A DNA stretch of 64,000 bases from JASLCR01 sp964619585. GTDB lineage: Bacteria; Patescibacteriota; Saccharimonadia; Saccharimonadales; Saccharimonadaceae. This document shows, piece by piece, positions 1 to 9,345 of this stretch (the first letter of the stretch is position 1; the number at the start of each line of letters is the position of its first letter). The translations under genes and the position numbers were made by a program. The notes beneath the pieces were generated by a model. It did not search any database and was not told where the DNA came from. It worked only from the letters and a program-made list of their open reading frames with translations. Location of the stretch: assembly GCA_964619585.1 (NCBI GenBank), contig CAZUCO010000001.1, forward strand, positions 186,001 to 250,000, read 5' to 3'.

Positions 1-63
1 GCGGTTACTCCACCCGTTATACTCGGTGGATACAGTTGATGTTGCTTGAGCTACGCTAGTCAT
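1..63 (-). CDS. 5' end of an unknown protein, cut by the window edge
   Basis: On the minus strand a strong Shine-Dalgarno sequence AAAGGAGG (positions 70-77) stands six bases before an ATG at 61-63. The frame stays open to the window edge and begins MTSVAQATSTVSTEYNGWSN. Only 21 codons are visible, so no family can be named. The RBS is the main support for the start. Confidence 0.55.
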   Translation of the reverse strand, partial: MTSVAQATSTVSTEYNGWSNR

Positions 64-256
64 TTCTTCCTCCTTTACTTTACGTAACGGAGTCTGCTTA
101 CGGTGCCGCATGGCAAGCCTGTCAAGGTGGAGCGCACCTGACGTTTACCAGAGTACGAACGACCTTTACTGGTTTGCTCGGTACGTATAATGAGACATTA
201 CGTGAAGTGAGGAGTTATTAAATAATCATTCATACTTCTTGTTGTAATATAGCTAT

Positions 257-772
257 ATGACTACTATCATCGAGAACTATCCAGTCACCATTAAAACGCC
301 TGAGACCAAGGTGTCTGGAATCGATGATCTAAATATAGACCCTGAAGATATCGTCTACGGTGAGTATGCGTCCGGTAACTCGCATGGCGCATATGCTGAG
401 TTCATCTACCTAGATGGCGATAAGTTAAAGATATTTGAGGGCTACATATCTCGGCACAATGCCGTCATACAAGAGCTGCAGATTCTTCTAAAGGATGAAA
501 ATAAATACTACCTCGTACCAATCAAGGAAGTACCGGCAGGTTTTGCTTTCAAGAGAAAAGATATCTTTGATATAAAATCATACCTGTTTCGTGAGGGCGA
601 TTCTACAAACCAGCCGTGGTGCGGACTGAGCTTCACGTTTGAAGATAAAAAGACCTATAAACTCGAAACAGAGTTTCAAGCCTACTTCACTTACGGCAAC
701 ACTATTCGGCCGAGTAGTATGACCAACGAGTACATTCTAGATAAGGTATTTCCAAGAAAGGCCAAGAATTGA
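257..772 (+). CDS. Hypothetical protein, 171 aa
   Basis: I do not recognise this protein. It is soluble, acidic at the N-terminus, with no signal peptide or membrane segment; a central stretch alternates hydrophobic and charged residues and looks beta-rich. The ATG at 257 has no Shine-Dalgarno sequence. TAATAT ends six bases before it, the pattern of many first genes in this window. Its TGA stop overlaps the TTG start of the next gene by four bases, so the two are probably translationally coupled. Confidence 0.7.
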   Translation: MTTIIENYPVTIKTPETKVSGIDDLNIDPEDIVYGEYASGNSHGAYAEFIYLDGDKLKIFEGYISRHNAVIQELQILLKDENKYYLVPIKEVPAGFAFKRKDIFDIKSYLFREGDSTNQPWCGLSFTFEDKKTYKLETEFQAYFTYGNTIRPSSMTNEYILDKVFPRKAKN

Positions 773-1185
773 ATATCTATCTAGACATCGATGGGGTACT
801 ACTTGCAAATGAAGAAAACCTTGCGATCGGAGCTGTCGAGTTTATCAAGTATGCAGTCGAGCACTTCGATGTCTATTGGCTGACGACACACTGCATGGAC
901 GGCACGACTGAGCACGCTATCGAATATCTCAATCGTGCATCTGAGGAAGACTTGCGACCTTGGCTCGAAAAGTTCAAGCCTGTTACGTGGAGTTTGAAAA
1001 AGACAGAGGCTATAGACTTCTCTAGGCCGTTCCTTTGGTTTGATGATGATTGTTTCATGGGTGAGAAAATGGAACTCAATGAGCATGATGCACTTAACTC
1101 TTGGATTGAAATCGATCTGCGTAATACCCCCGACCAAATGGTGAAAGAACTCGTTACGCTGCAAGCCTTTACCGAAGAAAAATAG
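769..1185 (+). CDS. HAD-like phosphatase family protein
   Basis: A 138-aa protein with haloacid dehalogenase motifs. Motif I is the N-terminal YLDIDGVLL (nucleophile Asp6, acid/base Asp8). A motif II Thr lies in WLTTHC near residue 40. A late acidic motif, WFDDDC near residue 90, would bind Mg2+. It is short for the superfamily and has little room for a cap domain, so the substrate cannot be predicted. The start is TTG at 769, in a TTGA overlap with the preceding stop. A terminator follows directly. Confidence 0.75.
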   Translation: MNIYLDIDGVLLANEENLAIGAVEFIKYAVEHFDVYWLTTHCMDGTTEHAIEYLNRASEEDLRPWLEKFKPVTWSLKKTEAIDFSRPFLWFDDDCFMGEKMELNEHDALNSWIEIDLRNTPDQMVKELVTLQAFTEEK

Positions 1186-1205
1186 CGTCTGGTACAATAG
1201 CTTTA

Positions 1206-1252
1206 GAAGATTCGTGTTTCACCGCTTGCGAGGAAACAGGAGTCTTCTTTTT
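1206..1252 (+). terminator. Rho-independent terminator of the two-gene unit
   Basis: An imperfect hairpin with arms at GAAGATTCGTGTTTC and GGAAACAGGAGTCTTC is followed by TTTTTA. It ends the rightward two-gene unit and abuts the end of the leftward GHKL gene, so it may act on both strands. Confidence 0.7.
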
Positions 1253-3254
1253 ATTCGATTCCGAGCTTGCGGAAGAATACTTTGTTTCGCTGTTTCGAGT
1301 CTTTAAGCACTTTTTTAAAGCTTATTACCTCGAAGTAGATCTTGAAGTTCGAGTGGAAGCCATAGAATGATTCTTTATCAGGACTTCGAGTAAGATTGTA
1401 GAGCTCACAGAACTCAATAATCTTTGGTGTCAGGTCGCAAACCACAAAACAAAAAGCTGGCGTATTTTCGTCTGCTGAAACTGGTCTACCTTGGGGGTTG
1501 GTGAAGTTACCGCTTCTAATCTTTTTAACGTAGTCACTGACTTGCTTCAGTGGATTGTCTGAATCGCTATAGGCTGTTCGCCCCGGTCTTTTTAGTTCAA
1601 ATATCGTGATTGGATTGCTTAGTTCATCTCCCTCGCGAACAGCAATTGGCCGGTCAAAAGATAGTAAATCAGGTCGTTCGTCACCGCTATTCAGCGGTTT
1701 ATCGGATGCTACGTATTCCGAAAAGCTTAGACGCTCATCAAGTAGCCATAGGTTATGGCTTTCATAACTAATCCCATCAGTGTCGGTCTTCAGAGGAAAG
1801 ATTATTTTGTGAACGATATTTTCAAGCTCATGCTTGTTTGTATCTTTCAGTTTTAAGCTTTTTTCAAACACATCAAGAATTGCGCGGCGGAGTGCAACAT
1901 AGTGTGCGAGCTTGCCTTTACCGAGCTCGGTGACTTCTTGGGCTATTGCCGCAACTTTCTCGTCAATCTCAGTTGCATTATCAGAGCGTAGTAGCTCTTG
2001 TACACTACCGCGTACTTCTTGCTCCTTGTCGTACGCAATCTTGTTTACAGCAGTATCGATGTCCTTATCAGAGGCATTGTAGGGTACTGTGTCATAGTCC
2101 AGATCTCGCAGTAGGCTTTTATTCCACGGCATATTTTCATCTACCGCCGCTTTAATCCGTTCAATCTTCTTATTCTTCAGAGGTTCAAGCTGCTGCTTGA
2201 AGTGTGAAGCAGCAAATTTGGTGACGGTCTTCTCGATGTTTTTCTTGGAAATAGGGTATAGCGCAGTTTCATCTTCGTCTTGGAAGTTAAATGCTCCGCG
2301 TTCAATTGACACATGCTTATCAAGATAGTCACCGATGACATAGGCCTTGATTACATAGTTACCACTTGCACTCTCATCATCCGCATCGTCATTTTTCTTC
2401 TCGGTGAAGCCACTAAAGAACTCAGGGTCGTACTGCTGCATAGCGGTACTTAGTACTTCGCGGTGGTGAGCTGTTAGTGCGACACGATTATTACTCTGTG
2501 AGTGGAATATCTTGAAGATCTTAACTTGGAACGACTCGTCCTTTTCGTCCATTCCGGTTACATCCAACTTTTCGTTGTACAAGAGCTGAATCTTATTGTG
2601 GTCTTTCAAGTAGTCGTTCAGTGTAACCTCGTCACGCTCATCTACATCGACAATCACTATTTTTGGTGGATTGTATCCGTCTGTAACAAAATAAGGCAAT
2701 AGTATCTCAAAAAGTTTACGGGCAATCGTATCAAGCTTCAAGTTGAGTTTATCTTGATGTTTCTTCTTGATGTTATTTAGAACAACCGTCGTTTGATATT
2801 TCTTTTCATCGGCATCGCTAACTTGAGGGTTGGTGATGAATTCATTGCGATCTGAGTAGAATGTAAACTTTCGGTTTTTCCATTGGTCATCAACCTTGTA
2901 GGTACTATCAACGCTAGTAGATGTAAAATACTTCAAATACGTGAACCGGCCGAACCCCTTGCCACCAATCTTGAGTTTCTTTTCACTGAATAATTCGTCG
3001 AATGAATCCGTATTCTCGTCAGTAAAGCCAATGCCGTTGTCTTTGATTGTTATGGTACTCACAGGTGACGTAGCATCTTCGCCTGATTTTAAAAGCTGCG
3101 GGTTTCGTTTCAGCTCAATACGTATAACGCCATCTTTCGCTTTGCGCTCCTCAATGGCATCAATTGAGTTAGCAATAGCCTCTACTATAGGCATATAGAT
3201 GTTGGTTTTTACAGCAACAATATCGACTAATCTTGAGTTTACAACCTTTGGCAT
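1251..3254 (-). CDS. GHKL (Hsp90/MutL-like) ATPase with C-terminal nuclease-like module
   Basis: A 667-aa protein. The N-terminal third has the GHKL ATP-binding fold: N-box EAIANSIDAI (residues 25-34), G1 box DNGIGF (about residue 73) and a lid GGKGFGRFTYLKYF (about residue 97). The middle is long and charged with coiled-coil potential. Near the C-terminus RPDLLSF (Asp529) is followed by IFELKRPG (Glu553, Lys555), the spacing of a PD-(D/E)xK nuclease core. MutL/MORC-like ATPases linked to restriction systems are an established prokaryotic group; assignment to it is my inference. It is a separate transcript from the secretion operon: TGCTAGAAT lies 11 bases before the ATG with no Shine-Dalgarno. 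It could also be a chaperone-like protein with a non-catalytic C-terminus. Confidence 0.75.
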   Translation of the reverse strand: MPKVVNSRLVDIVAVKTNIYMPIVEAIANSIDAIEERKAKDGVIRIELKRNPQLLKSGEDATSPVSTITIKDNGIGFTDENTDSFDELFSEKKLKIGGKGFGRFTYLKYFTSTSVDSTYKVDDQWKNRKFTFYSDRNEFITNPQVSDADEKKYQTTVVLNNIKKKHQDKLNLKLDTIARKLFEILLPYFVTDGYNPPKIVIVDVDERDEVTLNDYLKDHNKIQLLYNEKLDVTGMDEKDESFQVKIFKIFHSQSNNRVALTAHHREVLSTAMQQYDPEFFSGFTEKKNDDADDESASGNYVIKAYVIGDYLDKHVSIERGAFNFQDEDETALYPISKKNIEKTVTKFAASHFKQQLEPLKNKKIERIKAAVDENMPWNKSLLRDLDYDTVPYNASDKDIDTAVNKIAYDKEQEVRGSVQELLRSDNATEIDEKVAAIAQEVTELGKGKLAHYVALRRAILDVFEKSLKLKDTNKHELENIVHKIIFPLKTDTDGISYESHNLWLLDERLSFSEYVASDKPLNSGDERPDLLSFDRPIAVREGDELSNPITIFELKRPGRTAYSDSDNPLKQVSDYVKKIRSGNFTNPQGRPVSADENTPAFCFVVCDLTPKIIEFCELYNLTRSPDKESFYGFHSNFKIYFEVISFKKVLKDSKQRNKVFFRKLGIE

Positions 3255-3303
3255 ATACTATATCCATTCTAGCAGGATTCGCCCCTGATAGCATCCTATT
3301 TAT

Positions 3304-3336
3304 CACTTCGATTTTTCGGAACGAAATGTCGAAGTC
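3304..3336 (-). terminator. Inverted repeat at the end of the secretion operon
   Basis: ACTTCGA and TCGAAGT arms flank an inner TTTCG/CGAAA pairing just past the stop of the VirD4-like gene. It is placed as a terminator, but the minus-strand exit lacks a clear T-run, so the assignment is tentative. Confidence 0.4.
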
Positions 3337-5946
3337 TCACCTGACCGCACTGACTCCCGATAGTTCATCACTGGCTTTCTTGGTCAGGTGATTCTTCCCA
3401 GACTTACGCGCAGGGCTTTTCTTCTTGGTGGGCGTAGCTGGTTGCTCCACGAGCGGTTCTTCCTCCACTTGCTTTGCGTAATACGTTCTTGATGACTTAA
3501 CGACACGCTTAGCTACATCTGCGCTGCCTTTGTCATCGACGACAACTGTCATGCCCGACATAGGCTCTTGCGCCTCCACTGCTGCGATTCGCGCGTAGTA
3601 GGAGTAAGCTGGCAAGTTGGCAATCTCTCCCTGCTGTATGAACGGCATGAAGAGTGGCAACACCAGCCGCTCATCTGCCGGACTACCGGAGCGGAAACAG
3701 ACAATCGTACCAACGTTGGCAAGAATGATATCAACAAGCCTCTGTTGATCCTGCTGAGAGGTAGATTGTTCTGCCATGGTCAGGAAGAGCTTATATTTTC
3801 TCGCCTCTGATAGCATCTGCACGAAGCTCATCGTAGCGAAGTTTTGGAACTCATCTACGTAAAGATAGAATGGTGTGCGATTCTGTTCGGTGATCCGCGC
3901 ACGACGCAGTGCAGCCGTTTGTAACTTGGCAAGTACAGTCGTCCCGAATAGGGTCGAGGTATCTTCACCGAGCATGCCCTTTGAAAAGTTGCAGATCAGG
4001 ATTTTGCGAGTCGCTAGAATATCCTCAAAGTCGATGGTTGACTTAGGCTGTTCAAGTACACGACGAGCAGACGCGGAGAACAAGAAACGGCCGATCTTGG
4101 CGGTGATACCAGCCGCCATTTTGACTCGCTGAAACTCTCCGGCCTTGCCGAGTTCGTTGTCCCAGAAGTCTTTGAGATTCTTATCTTCCAGTCCTTTGAC
4201 TACCTTGCGGCGATACTTTGCGTCGTTTAGTAGCTCGAAGATCGTGAATAGGGTCGATCCCTCAAGCGTCAATGCCGTTTGGATAGCGTTACGCAGCACG
4301 TACTCAATGCGGTGGCCACCAGAGTCGTCATCAGAGAATATCTTACGTAGTACAGATATGGCAGCCTCAGTGATGAGGTCTTTTTCACGCAATAGATCAT
4401 CGCCAGAAATACCCTCGGTTAGTTCGAGTAGATTCATGCCGATTGGGTGTGTCAGGTCATCGGGATTCATGTAAATAACATCCTTGATGCGATCCTCTGG
4501 GATATATCGCAAAATACGTTCGGCTAAGTCACCGTGAGGATCAAGTACGGCGATGCCATTTCCTGCACGGATATCTTGCAAGATGCTATAGAACAGCATT
4601 GTCGTTTTACCATTGCCTGTGCCACCTATGATGTACAGATGCCGCTCCCGTTCAGCATCAGTCAATCCGATAGGTGTGATTGTTTCATGGTGATGGTTGT
4701 CGCCGATAGAAACGGCAAGTTTACGCCCAGACTTGAGTGATACCGGCGCAGGAAGTGTTCGGCTGAGAGAGGTTATCATGTTGTCCGTCTTGCTAATACG
4801 ACTTGACGGGAAGTGATAGAGACTCGCAAGCTCGGATGCGGCAAGTACCATCCCTCCTCTTCGGGTGAGTGACGGTAGCCGGTTGTTTGCCAGCTTCTGA
4901 CGAACACCGTTCAAAACTGGCATGCGAGCTTTAGCCTTGAGGGACTGATAGGGTGGCACGCTAAAACCGTCAAGTGCAGACTTGAGGGCAGCAATGTGTT
5001 CTTTTGCCTCGCTACTCTTTACTAGAATACGTAAGTTTACTTGAAACAGCGGTTGCGTAACTTTTTTGTGCATGGTCTCCATAAGTTCCAATTCAAAAGC
5101 ACTTAGGGTGCGAGATGGCCGATCATGGCGTGTATCTGGCATTTGGCTCTGACGTTGTTTAGACTTCGAGTCGTAGTAGTTCTTGTAGCCGTAGGTCGTA
5201 CCCATGTAAACCTCACTCGTGAAGTCTGTCATACCAGTAGTCGCGTTGCTTAGTATCCTCGAAAAACGCCCGAACACAGACAACTGCTTGCCTCGTACCT
5301 GCTGTAGGATGTTTTCATTGCCTAGAATCTTATGTGATAGGATACTTGCTTCACGCAATTGTACCGGTGCTGCAATAAGCTGAAGTGTGATCTGCTCATC
5401 GTCATTTAATTTTGTCATTGCTCCCATAATGTAAGAAAGAGGATCGTGCTGCTCAAATGCCGAGGTAAGCGTTATGGGCAAAACGTAATGGCCTGTTTCC
5501 TTGAACTCAATAACATCATTGCCGACCATATCTTCATGAGACACTTCTTTGACTTTTGAGTCCGGAACGTAAGACGTTATGACTTTTTGAACGTTCTTCG
5601 AGCGAGATTTCTCGATCTGCACGAGATAGCGAATGCCCTCCTTGCGTGTCGATACTATCTCAAAACTCATAACTGGCGAACGGTTCAGTGCTTTATCTTT
5701 CAGATATCTGGCGGCACGCGCACCATGAATAACTGAAAAGAGTTGCTCGGTAGCTTCTGGTGTCTTCTCTACAGATGATGGGGGAGTAAGTTCCAGCCAG
5801 ACCATATCGCGTTGCTTCAGATGCCTCTGATTGATGAGGCGCACTACAAACACGATCACCCAGTAGGTTACGAATATGGAGACTACAGCTGCAAGGATAA
5901 GTTGCCAGTGGGAAGTGACGGGTTCAAGATAGGTAAAGGTGTCCAC
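3337..5946 (-). CDS. VirD4/TraG-like type IV secretion coupling ATPase
   Basis: An 869-aa protein with one N-terminal membrane helix (residues about 13-36), a variable domain, then a RecA/HerA-type motor: Walker A GGTGNGKTT near residue 440, a DPHGDL motif 25 residues later and Walker B YLYVDEFQNF near residue 693. The C-terminus is Lys/Pro-rich. Coupling proteins of this family thread DNA or protein substrates into a type IV secretion channel. The start is GTG with AAAGGAG seven bases upstream. It is the last gene of the leftward operon and overlaps the end of the CHAP gene by 64 bases. No relaxase is visible nearby, so a protein-export or DNA-uptake role is possible. Confidence 0.88.
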   Translation of the reverse strand: MDTFTYLEPVTSHWQLILAAVVSIFVTYWVIVFVVRLINQRHLKQRDMVWLELTPPSSVEKTPEATEQLFSVIHGARAARYLKDKALNRSPVMSFEIVSTRKEGIRYLVQIEKSRSKNVQKVITSYVPDSKVKEVSHEDMVGNDVIEFKETGHYVLPITLTSAFEQHDPLSYIMGAMTKLNDDEQITLQLIAAPVQLREASILSHKILGNENILQQVRGKQLSVFGRFSRILSNATTGMTDFTSEVYMGTTYGYKNYYDSKSKQRQSQMPDTRHDRPSRTLSAFELELMETMHKKVTQPLFQVNLRILVKSSEAKEHIAALKSALDGFSVPPYQSLKAKARMPVLNGVRQKLANNRLPSLTRRGGMVLAASELASLYHFPSSRISKTDNMITSLSRTLPAPVSLKSGRKLAVSIGDNHHHETITPIGLTDAERERHLYIIGGTGNGKTTMLFYSILQDIRAGNGIAVLDPHGDLAERILRYIPEDRIKDVIYMNPDDLTHPIGMNLLELTEGISGDDLLREKDLITEAAISVLRKIFSDDDSGGHRIEYVLRNAIQTALTLEGSTLFTIFELLNDAKYRRKVVKGLEDKNLKDFWDNELGKAGEFQRVKMAAGITAKIGRFLFSASARRVLEQPKSTIDFEDILATRKILICNFSKGMLGEDTSTLFGTTVLAKLQTAALRRARITEQNRTPFYLYVDEFQNFATMSFVQMLSEARKYKLFLTMAEQSTSQQDQQRLVDIILANVGTIVCFRSGSPADERLVLPLFMPFIQQGEIANLPAYSYYARIAAVEAQEPMSGMTVVVDDKGSADVAKRVVKSSRTYYAKQVEEEPLVEQPATPTKKKSPARKSGKNHLTKKASDELSGVSAVR

Positions 5947-6455
5947 GGATCTGCTCCTTTCTTGCTATGTATAAAATTGGCGTAAATGGCAGACTCTTTA
6001 GCAAATGTTCGAGTACTCACGATATTGAGGCCTTTAGCGTTCATCTCGGAAATCGTCCAATCGCCATTCTTGCTATCAACAGCAATGACATAAGCGACGT
6101 GACCCCATTCGCCCTCGTCGGTCTGATACACCGCTCCAACGGCTGGAGTGTGGTTCACTACATAGCTATCTGCCTCAGAACGATCATCCCAAGTATTTGC
6201 GTTACCCCACGTTGTAGGGACAGGATTCCCAGCCCAGAGTCGCATTGCAAATGACCAATATGTACAGTTGCCCCACGCGTAGGTATCACCCTCTACAGGC
6301 CCACCCATATAGAAACCAAGGGTCTCGGCGGCTTCCGCATTCGGCGTACCAGCTAGGAACGCCAGTACACTCGAACCCATGGAAACAACCGCAATGAATG
6401 GTAGCGACAAAACAATGACCATCGTGGCGAGCACTAAAGCAATCTGCTTCTTCAT
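5883..6455 (-). CDS. Secreted CHAP-domain peptidoglycan hydrolase
   Basis: The ATG at 6455 was chosen because GGAGG lies seven bases upstream; an in-frame ATG at 6500 has none. The 190-aa product starts MKKQIALVL with a signal peptide or membrane anchor. A CHAP amidase/endopeptidase domain follows: catalytic Cys in WGNCTYW and His in WGHVAYV, ending with a SEMN motif typical of the fold. CHAP hydrolases serve as the VirB1-like wall-opening enzyme in Gram-positive-type secretion systems. The position between the VirB4 and VirD4 genes fits that role. Confidence 0.85.
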   Translation of the reverse strand: MKKQIALVLATMVIVLSLPFIAVVSMGSSVLAFLAGTPNAEAAETLGFYMGGPVEGDTYAWGNCTYWSFAMRLWAGNPVPTTWGNANTWDDRSEADSYVVNHTPAVGAVYQTDEGEWGHVAYVIAVDSKNGDWTISEMNAKGLNIVSTRTFAKESAIYANFIHSKKGADPWTPLPILNPSLPTGNLSLQL

Positions 6456-6496
6456 GCTTGCGCCTCCGATGAAACCAAAGCTAAGTACGCCTAGAT

Positions 6497-8236
6497 TCAC
6501 GCGTATAACTCCGCAGGGTTGGTAGTAATGAGGGGGTGTTCCTTGTCGCTTGCCACCACTTTTACAGCGACGTGGTTTTGATCGGCAATAATTAACGCAT
6601 CACCACGCTCGCATGTTAGGAGGAACTGCTGCTCGTATTCACTTAGATTAAACTCCGAGACTACGTTTTTAATGGTTGTCGTGTCCTGACGCATCAGAAC
6701 ACGTAACGCGCTTTGCGAGGCTATGGCACGCCCATAATCACTCTTTAGGAAGTCATTAGCTTGCTGAGAGATGATAGACACACCGAGATAGTACTTACGA
6801 GCTCTCCGAACGAGTCCTGCTACAAACCGTGCGCTCTCTTCGTGTTCAAGAAGCATCCAACCCTCATCAATGATGAGTAGCCGCTTCTCTGGCGATGCCA
6901 TCACCTGATTTTTCACGAAGTTACTGATGATAAGCATCATAATCTGTCGGAGTGATTCGGGTAGATCCTTGATATCAAAGATTACCAGTCGGTTATCTAG
7001 CTTGATGTTCGTCTGTGCGTTAAACACATCCGCCAACGATCCAGAAATGTACCGTTCCAGTCTTTCGCAGAGTTTCATCTGTCCGAGTTTTTGCAGTTCA
7101 GCATAGAGATCTTCGAGCAGTGGCATTTGTCCTCTCGACTTTTTGTAGATACGCAGGATTGTTTTATCGACGGCTGCTTTCTCGCGCGATGACAAGCCCT
7201 CGGCCATCAGACCAATAACTTCTGTTAGGTCTTGGGCATGTTCAGATAGGTCACTGGCTTTATGGAACGTAGTGGCGAGGTCAAATGGGTTAATCTTTTG
7301 TTTACTCTTGGCACTCAGCTTGATATACGTGCCGCCAACTGACTCAGTGAGTCGTTTATACTCGCGCTCGGGATCAATCACAATAACCTTAGTGCCTTGC
7401 ATGAGTTGGCGAAGTATCTCGACTTTGGTGGTGTAGCTCTTGCCAGCCCCGGACTGAGCAAATGTAATTGAGTTGGCATTATGCAGACCAAAACGATCAA
7501 GAATCACTAGTGAATTATTCGACTTGTTGACTCCGTAGAGGATGCCGGACTCTTGCACTAACTCCGATGACATAAATGGGAATGTCAGTGCTGCTGAACT
7601 GCTGTCGAGGTTTCGTTTCTGGGCAAGTTGATCTTCGCCTCGTGGCAGGATACTTTGTAGTGCCTCTAGCTGTTGGTAACGCGCAACTTTGGAATAGAAC
7701 AAACGTGCCGACATAGTGGCTTCGAGTAGCCTGGTGGTCTTGTTTAGCTCTTCTAAACTCTCGGCGCGGATGCATACGTATATGGACATCTGGAATAGTT
7801 TTTCTTGACCACGTTGAATCTTGTCACGCAGTTCAATCGCTGAATCCAGTGGGTCAGTAATTTCCGAGCCGACAATCTTACCAGCACGCATCATTGCACG
7901 CTTCGTAGACTCCAGTTCAGTAATCTTACGATGTAGCTTTGGCAAGGCCGACAGGGCATTAACTTCGTGAATGTGGTAGCTAATATCCGTGTCGTGATTG
8001 AAGTTAATCAAGCTGTCCATCCAGCCAGAGTTTGCTACAAACGGATAACCACTAATGTAGAGGGTACGGATGAACACTCCGTCAATGCAGAGATAATCAA
8101 CGTTCTCCTCTAGTCCTGCATAACTCAGCACATCGATGGCATCTTGCTCACCAAAAGCGAGCGTTAGTTCCTTTTGTCTCTCTTTACGAGCTTGCTGCCG
8201 TTTTCGGATAGGTTCAAGTAGCTGTAACTTATTCAT
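6497..8236 (-). CDS. VirB4-like type IV secretion ATPase
   Basis: About 579 aa. The N-terminal half is the VirB4/TraC non-catalytic region. The motor has Walker A QSGAGKSYTTK (about residue 260), DPEREY just after, and Walker B LLIIDEGWMLL (about residue 453) followed by RRARKYYLG and SQQANDF motifs. This is the energising ATPase of the channel. Of two consecutive ATG codons the second (8236) is six bases from AAAGGAG and is preferred. The gene overlaps the stop of its upstream neighbour, which suggests coupling. Confidence 0.9.
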   Translation of the reverse strand: MNKLQLLEPIRKRQQARKERQKELTLAFGEQDAIDVLSYAGLEENVDYLCIDGVFIRTLYISGYPFVANSGWMDSLINFNHDTDISYHIHEVNALSALPKLHRKITELESTKRAMMRAGKIVGSEITDPLDSAIELRDKIQRGQEKLFQMSIYVCIRAESLEELNKTTRLLEATMSARLFYSKVARYQQLEALQSILPRGEDQLAQKRNLDSSSAALTFPFMSSELVQESGILYGVNKSNNSLVILDRFGLHNANSITFAQSGAGKSYTTKVEILRQLMQGTKVIVIDPEREYKRLTESVGGTYIKLSAKSKQKINPFDLATTFHKASDLSEHAQDLTEVIGLMAEGLSSREKAAVDKTILRIYKKSRGQMPLLEDLYAELQKLGQMKLCERLERYISGSLADVFNAQTNIKLDNRLVIFDIKDLPESLRQIMMLIISNFVKNQVMASPEKRLLIIDEGWMLLEHEESARFVAGLVRRARKYYLGVSIISQQANDFLKSDYGRAIASQSALRVLMRQDTTTIKNVVSEFNLSEYEQQFLLTCERGDALIIADQNHVAVKVVASDKEHPLITTNPAELYA

Positions 8237-8864
8237 CATCGTCTCCTTTCTCTATAAGCGCAGTGTGGATCAGTTTCAAGGCTTGCTCGGTGAGTGGCTG
8301 TATCTTGGCTTGTGTTGGACTGTAGAAACTGTAGAACAGGTCGAGGGTTTCAAGACTGCTCAGTTCTTTGGTGTGCATGCCGATACGGGTCATCCCTTTA
8401 GCTACGATGTCGAGTTTGAGGTTTAGCTGCTCCTGCACGAGTTCAAAGTCAGTTTTACCGTGTGTACTGTACGGTACAACAATATAGAAGTGACGCGTTA
8501 GAATCTTATTCGTGGAGATGAGGGAGCGAATGAACTCATCGTAGTGTTTGAGTTGATCACGGTAGACAGTTTCCGTCTCACCATCCAATCGCTCGTTTAG
8601 ATCTTCGAGGTACTTATCCATATCAATTTCACGGGTACGAATTAGTATCTGCAGACTCGATCCGACCGAGTTTAGAAAACTCTCGTAGGTATCCATGATT
8701 GCATCTTGTTCCTCTTCACTGCGTAGCTCAAAGTTCAATGACGACACCTCAAGTACTGCACGGTATTGATTGCCGGGCAGGATTAAAATACCATCACGCA
8801 CTCCTTTGATAGCTATCTGGTGGCGACTATTCGTTTTACTCTTCGACTTCTGTAAGGCGAACAT
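8229..8864 (-). CDS. TraC/VirB4 N-terminal-like secretion component
   Basis: A 211-aa soluble protein beginning MFALQKSKSK. The ATG at 8864 has AAAGGAGG five bases upstream, which decides the start over an upstream in-frame ATG. Its pattern (RHQIAIKGVRDGILILPGNQ, then a RTREIDMDKYL segment) matches the TrsE/TraC-type N-terminal domain usually fused to VirB4 ATPases. Here it is a separate gene next to VirB4. It probably forms part of the membrane-proximal ATPase complex. There is no ATPase motif. Confidence 0.7.
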   Translation of the reverse strand: MFALQKSKSKTNSRHQIAIKGVRDGILILPGNQYRAVLEVSSLNFELRSEEEQDAIMDTYESFLNSVGSSLQILIRTREIDMDKYLEDLNERLDGETETVYRDQLKHYDEFIRSLISTNKILTRHFYIVVPYSTHGKTDFELVQEQLNLKLDIVAKGMTRIGMHTKELSSLETLDLFYSFYSPTQAKIQPLTEQALKLIHTALIEKGDDDE

Positions 8865-9345
8865 GCAAACCTCCTTTCTTTGTGGTCTCAAATCTTAGTT
8901 TTGCGGCAGGATTATCGATGGTGGCATATACTTTTACAGCTTCACGGAGTTCTAGTTTTGGTACGGTGATAGTTTTCTTAGCTTTAACCGTAGAGTTATT
9001 CTCTTCGGATTCGGTATGTTTGCTCTCATACTGCTCGCGTAACGCTGTTGTGTTCTTATTGAATAAATAGAACTTTGGTCGGAGATTGTACCTGAGAATA
9101 GTGATGAGCCAGAATGCGATGATTTTACCCTTAATACGAATTGCCAATATGCAACATACGAGAGCAAGTATTCCCATGATCGTGTACTTGTAAACGCTTG
9201 ATCCCATTGCCGGAGGCAATATAGCGAACAGCGCTGCACCGACGAATACCGGCACGATGAGTAACATCATCTGGGAGAAGCCGAGACTTCCGATAATCCG
9301 ATCTTCAACAGTAGTAACTTGAGCTGGTACAACAGTTACTTTCAT
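8836..9345 (-). CDS. PrgI-family inner membrane protein (VirB3-like)
   Basis: A 169-aa protein. A short N-terminal stretch (MKVTVVPAQV...EDRIIGSLGF) precedes two close membrane helices, residues about 27-47 and 51-70, and a cytoplasmic tail. This is the PrgI layout, found next to VirB4 in Gram-positive-type secretion loci and taken as the VirB3 counterpart. The start overlaps the stop of the VirB6-like gene in an ATGA context, and the 3' end overlaps the next gene by 29 bases. Confidence 0.8.
   Translation of the reverse strand: MKVTVVPAQVTTVEDRIIGSLGFSQMMLLIVPVFVGAALFAILPPAMGSSVYKYTIMGILALVCCILAIRIKGKIIAFWLITILRYNLRPKFYLFNKNTTALREQYESKHTESEENNSTVKAKKTITVPKLELREAVKVYATIDNPAAKLRFETTKKGGLHVRLTEVEE

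Noticed and set aside
257..772. Recoding of TGA as Gly, as in some CPR lineages
   Set aside because: TGA terminates this and other frames at sensible positions with coupled downstream starts, for example 770-772 and 17525-17527.
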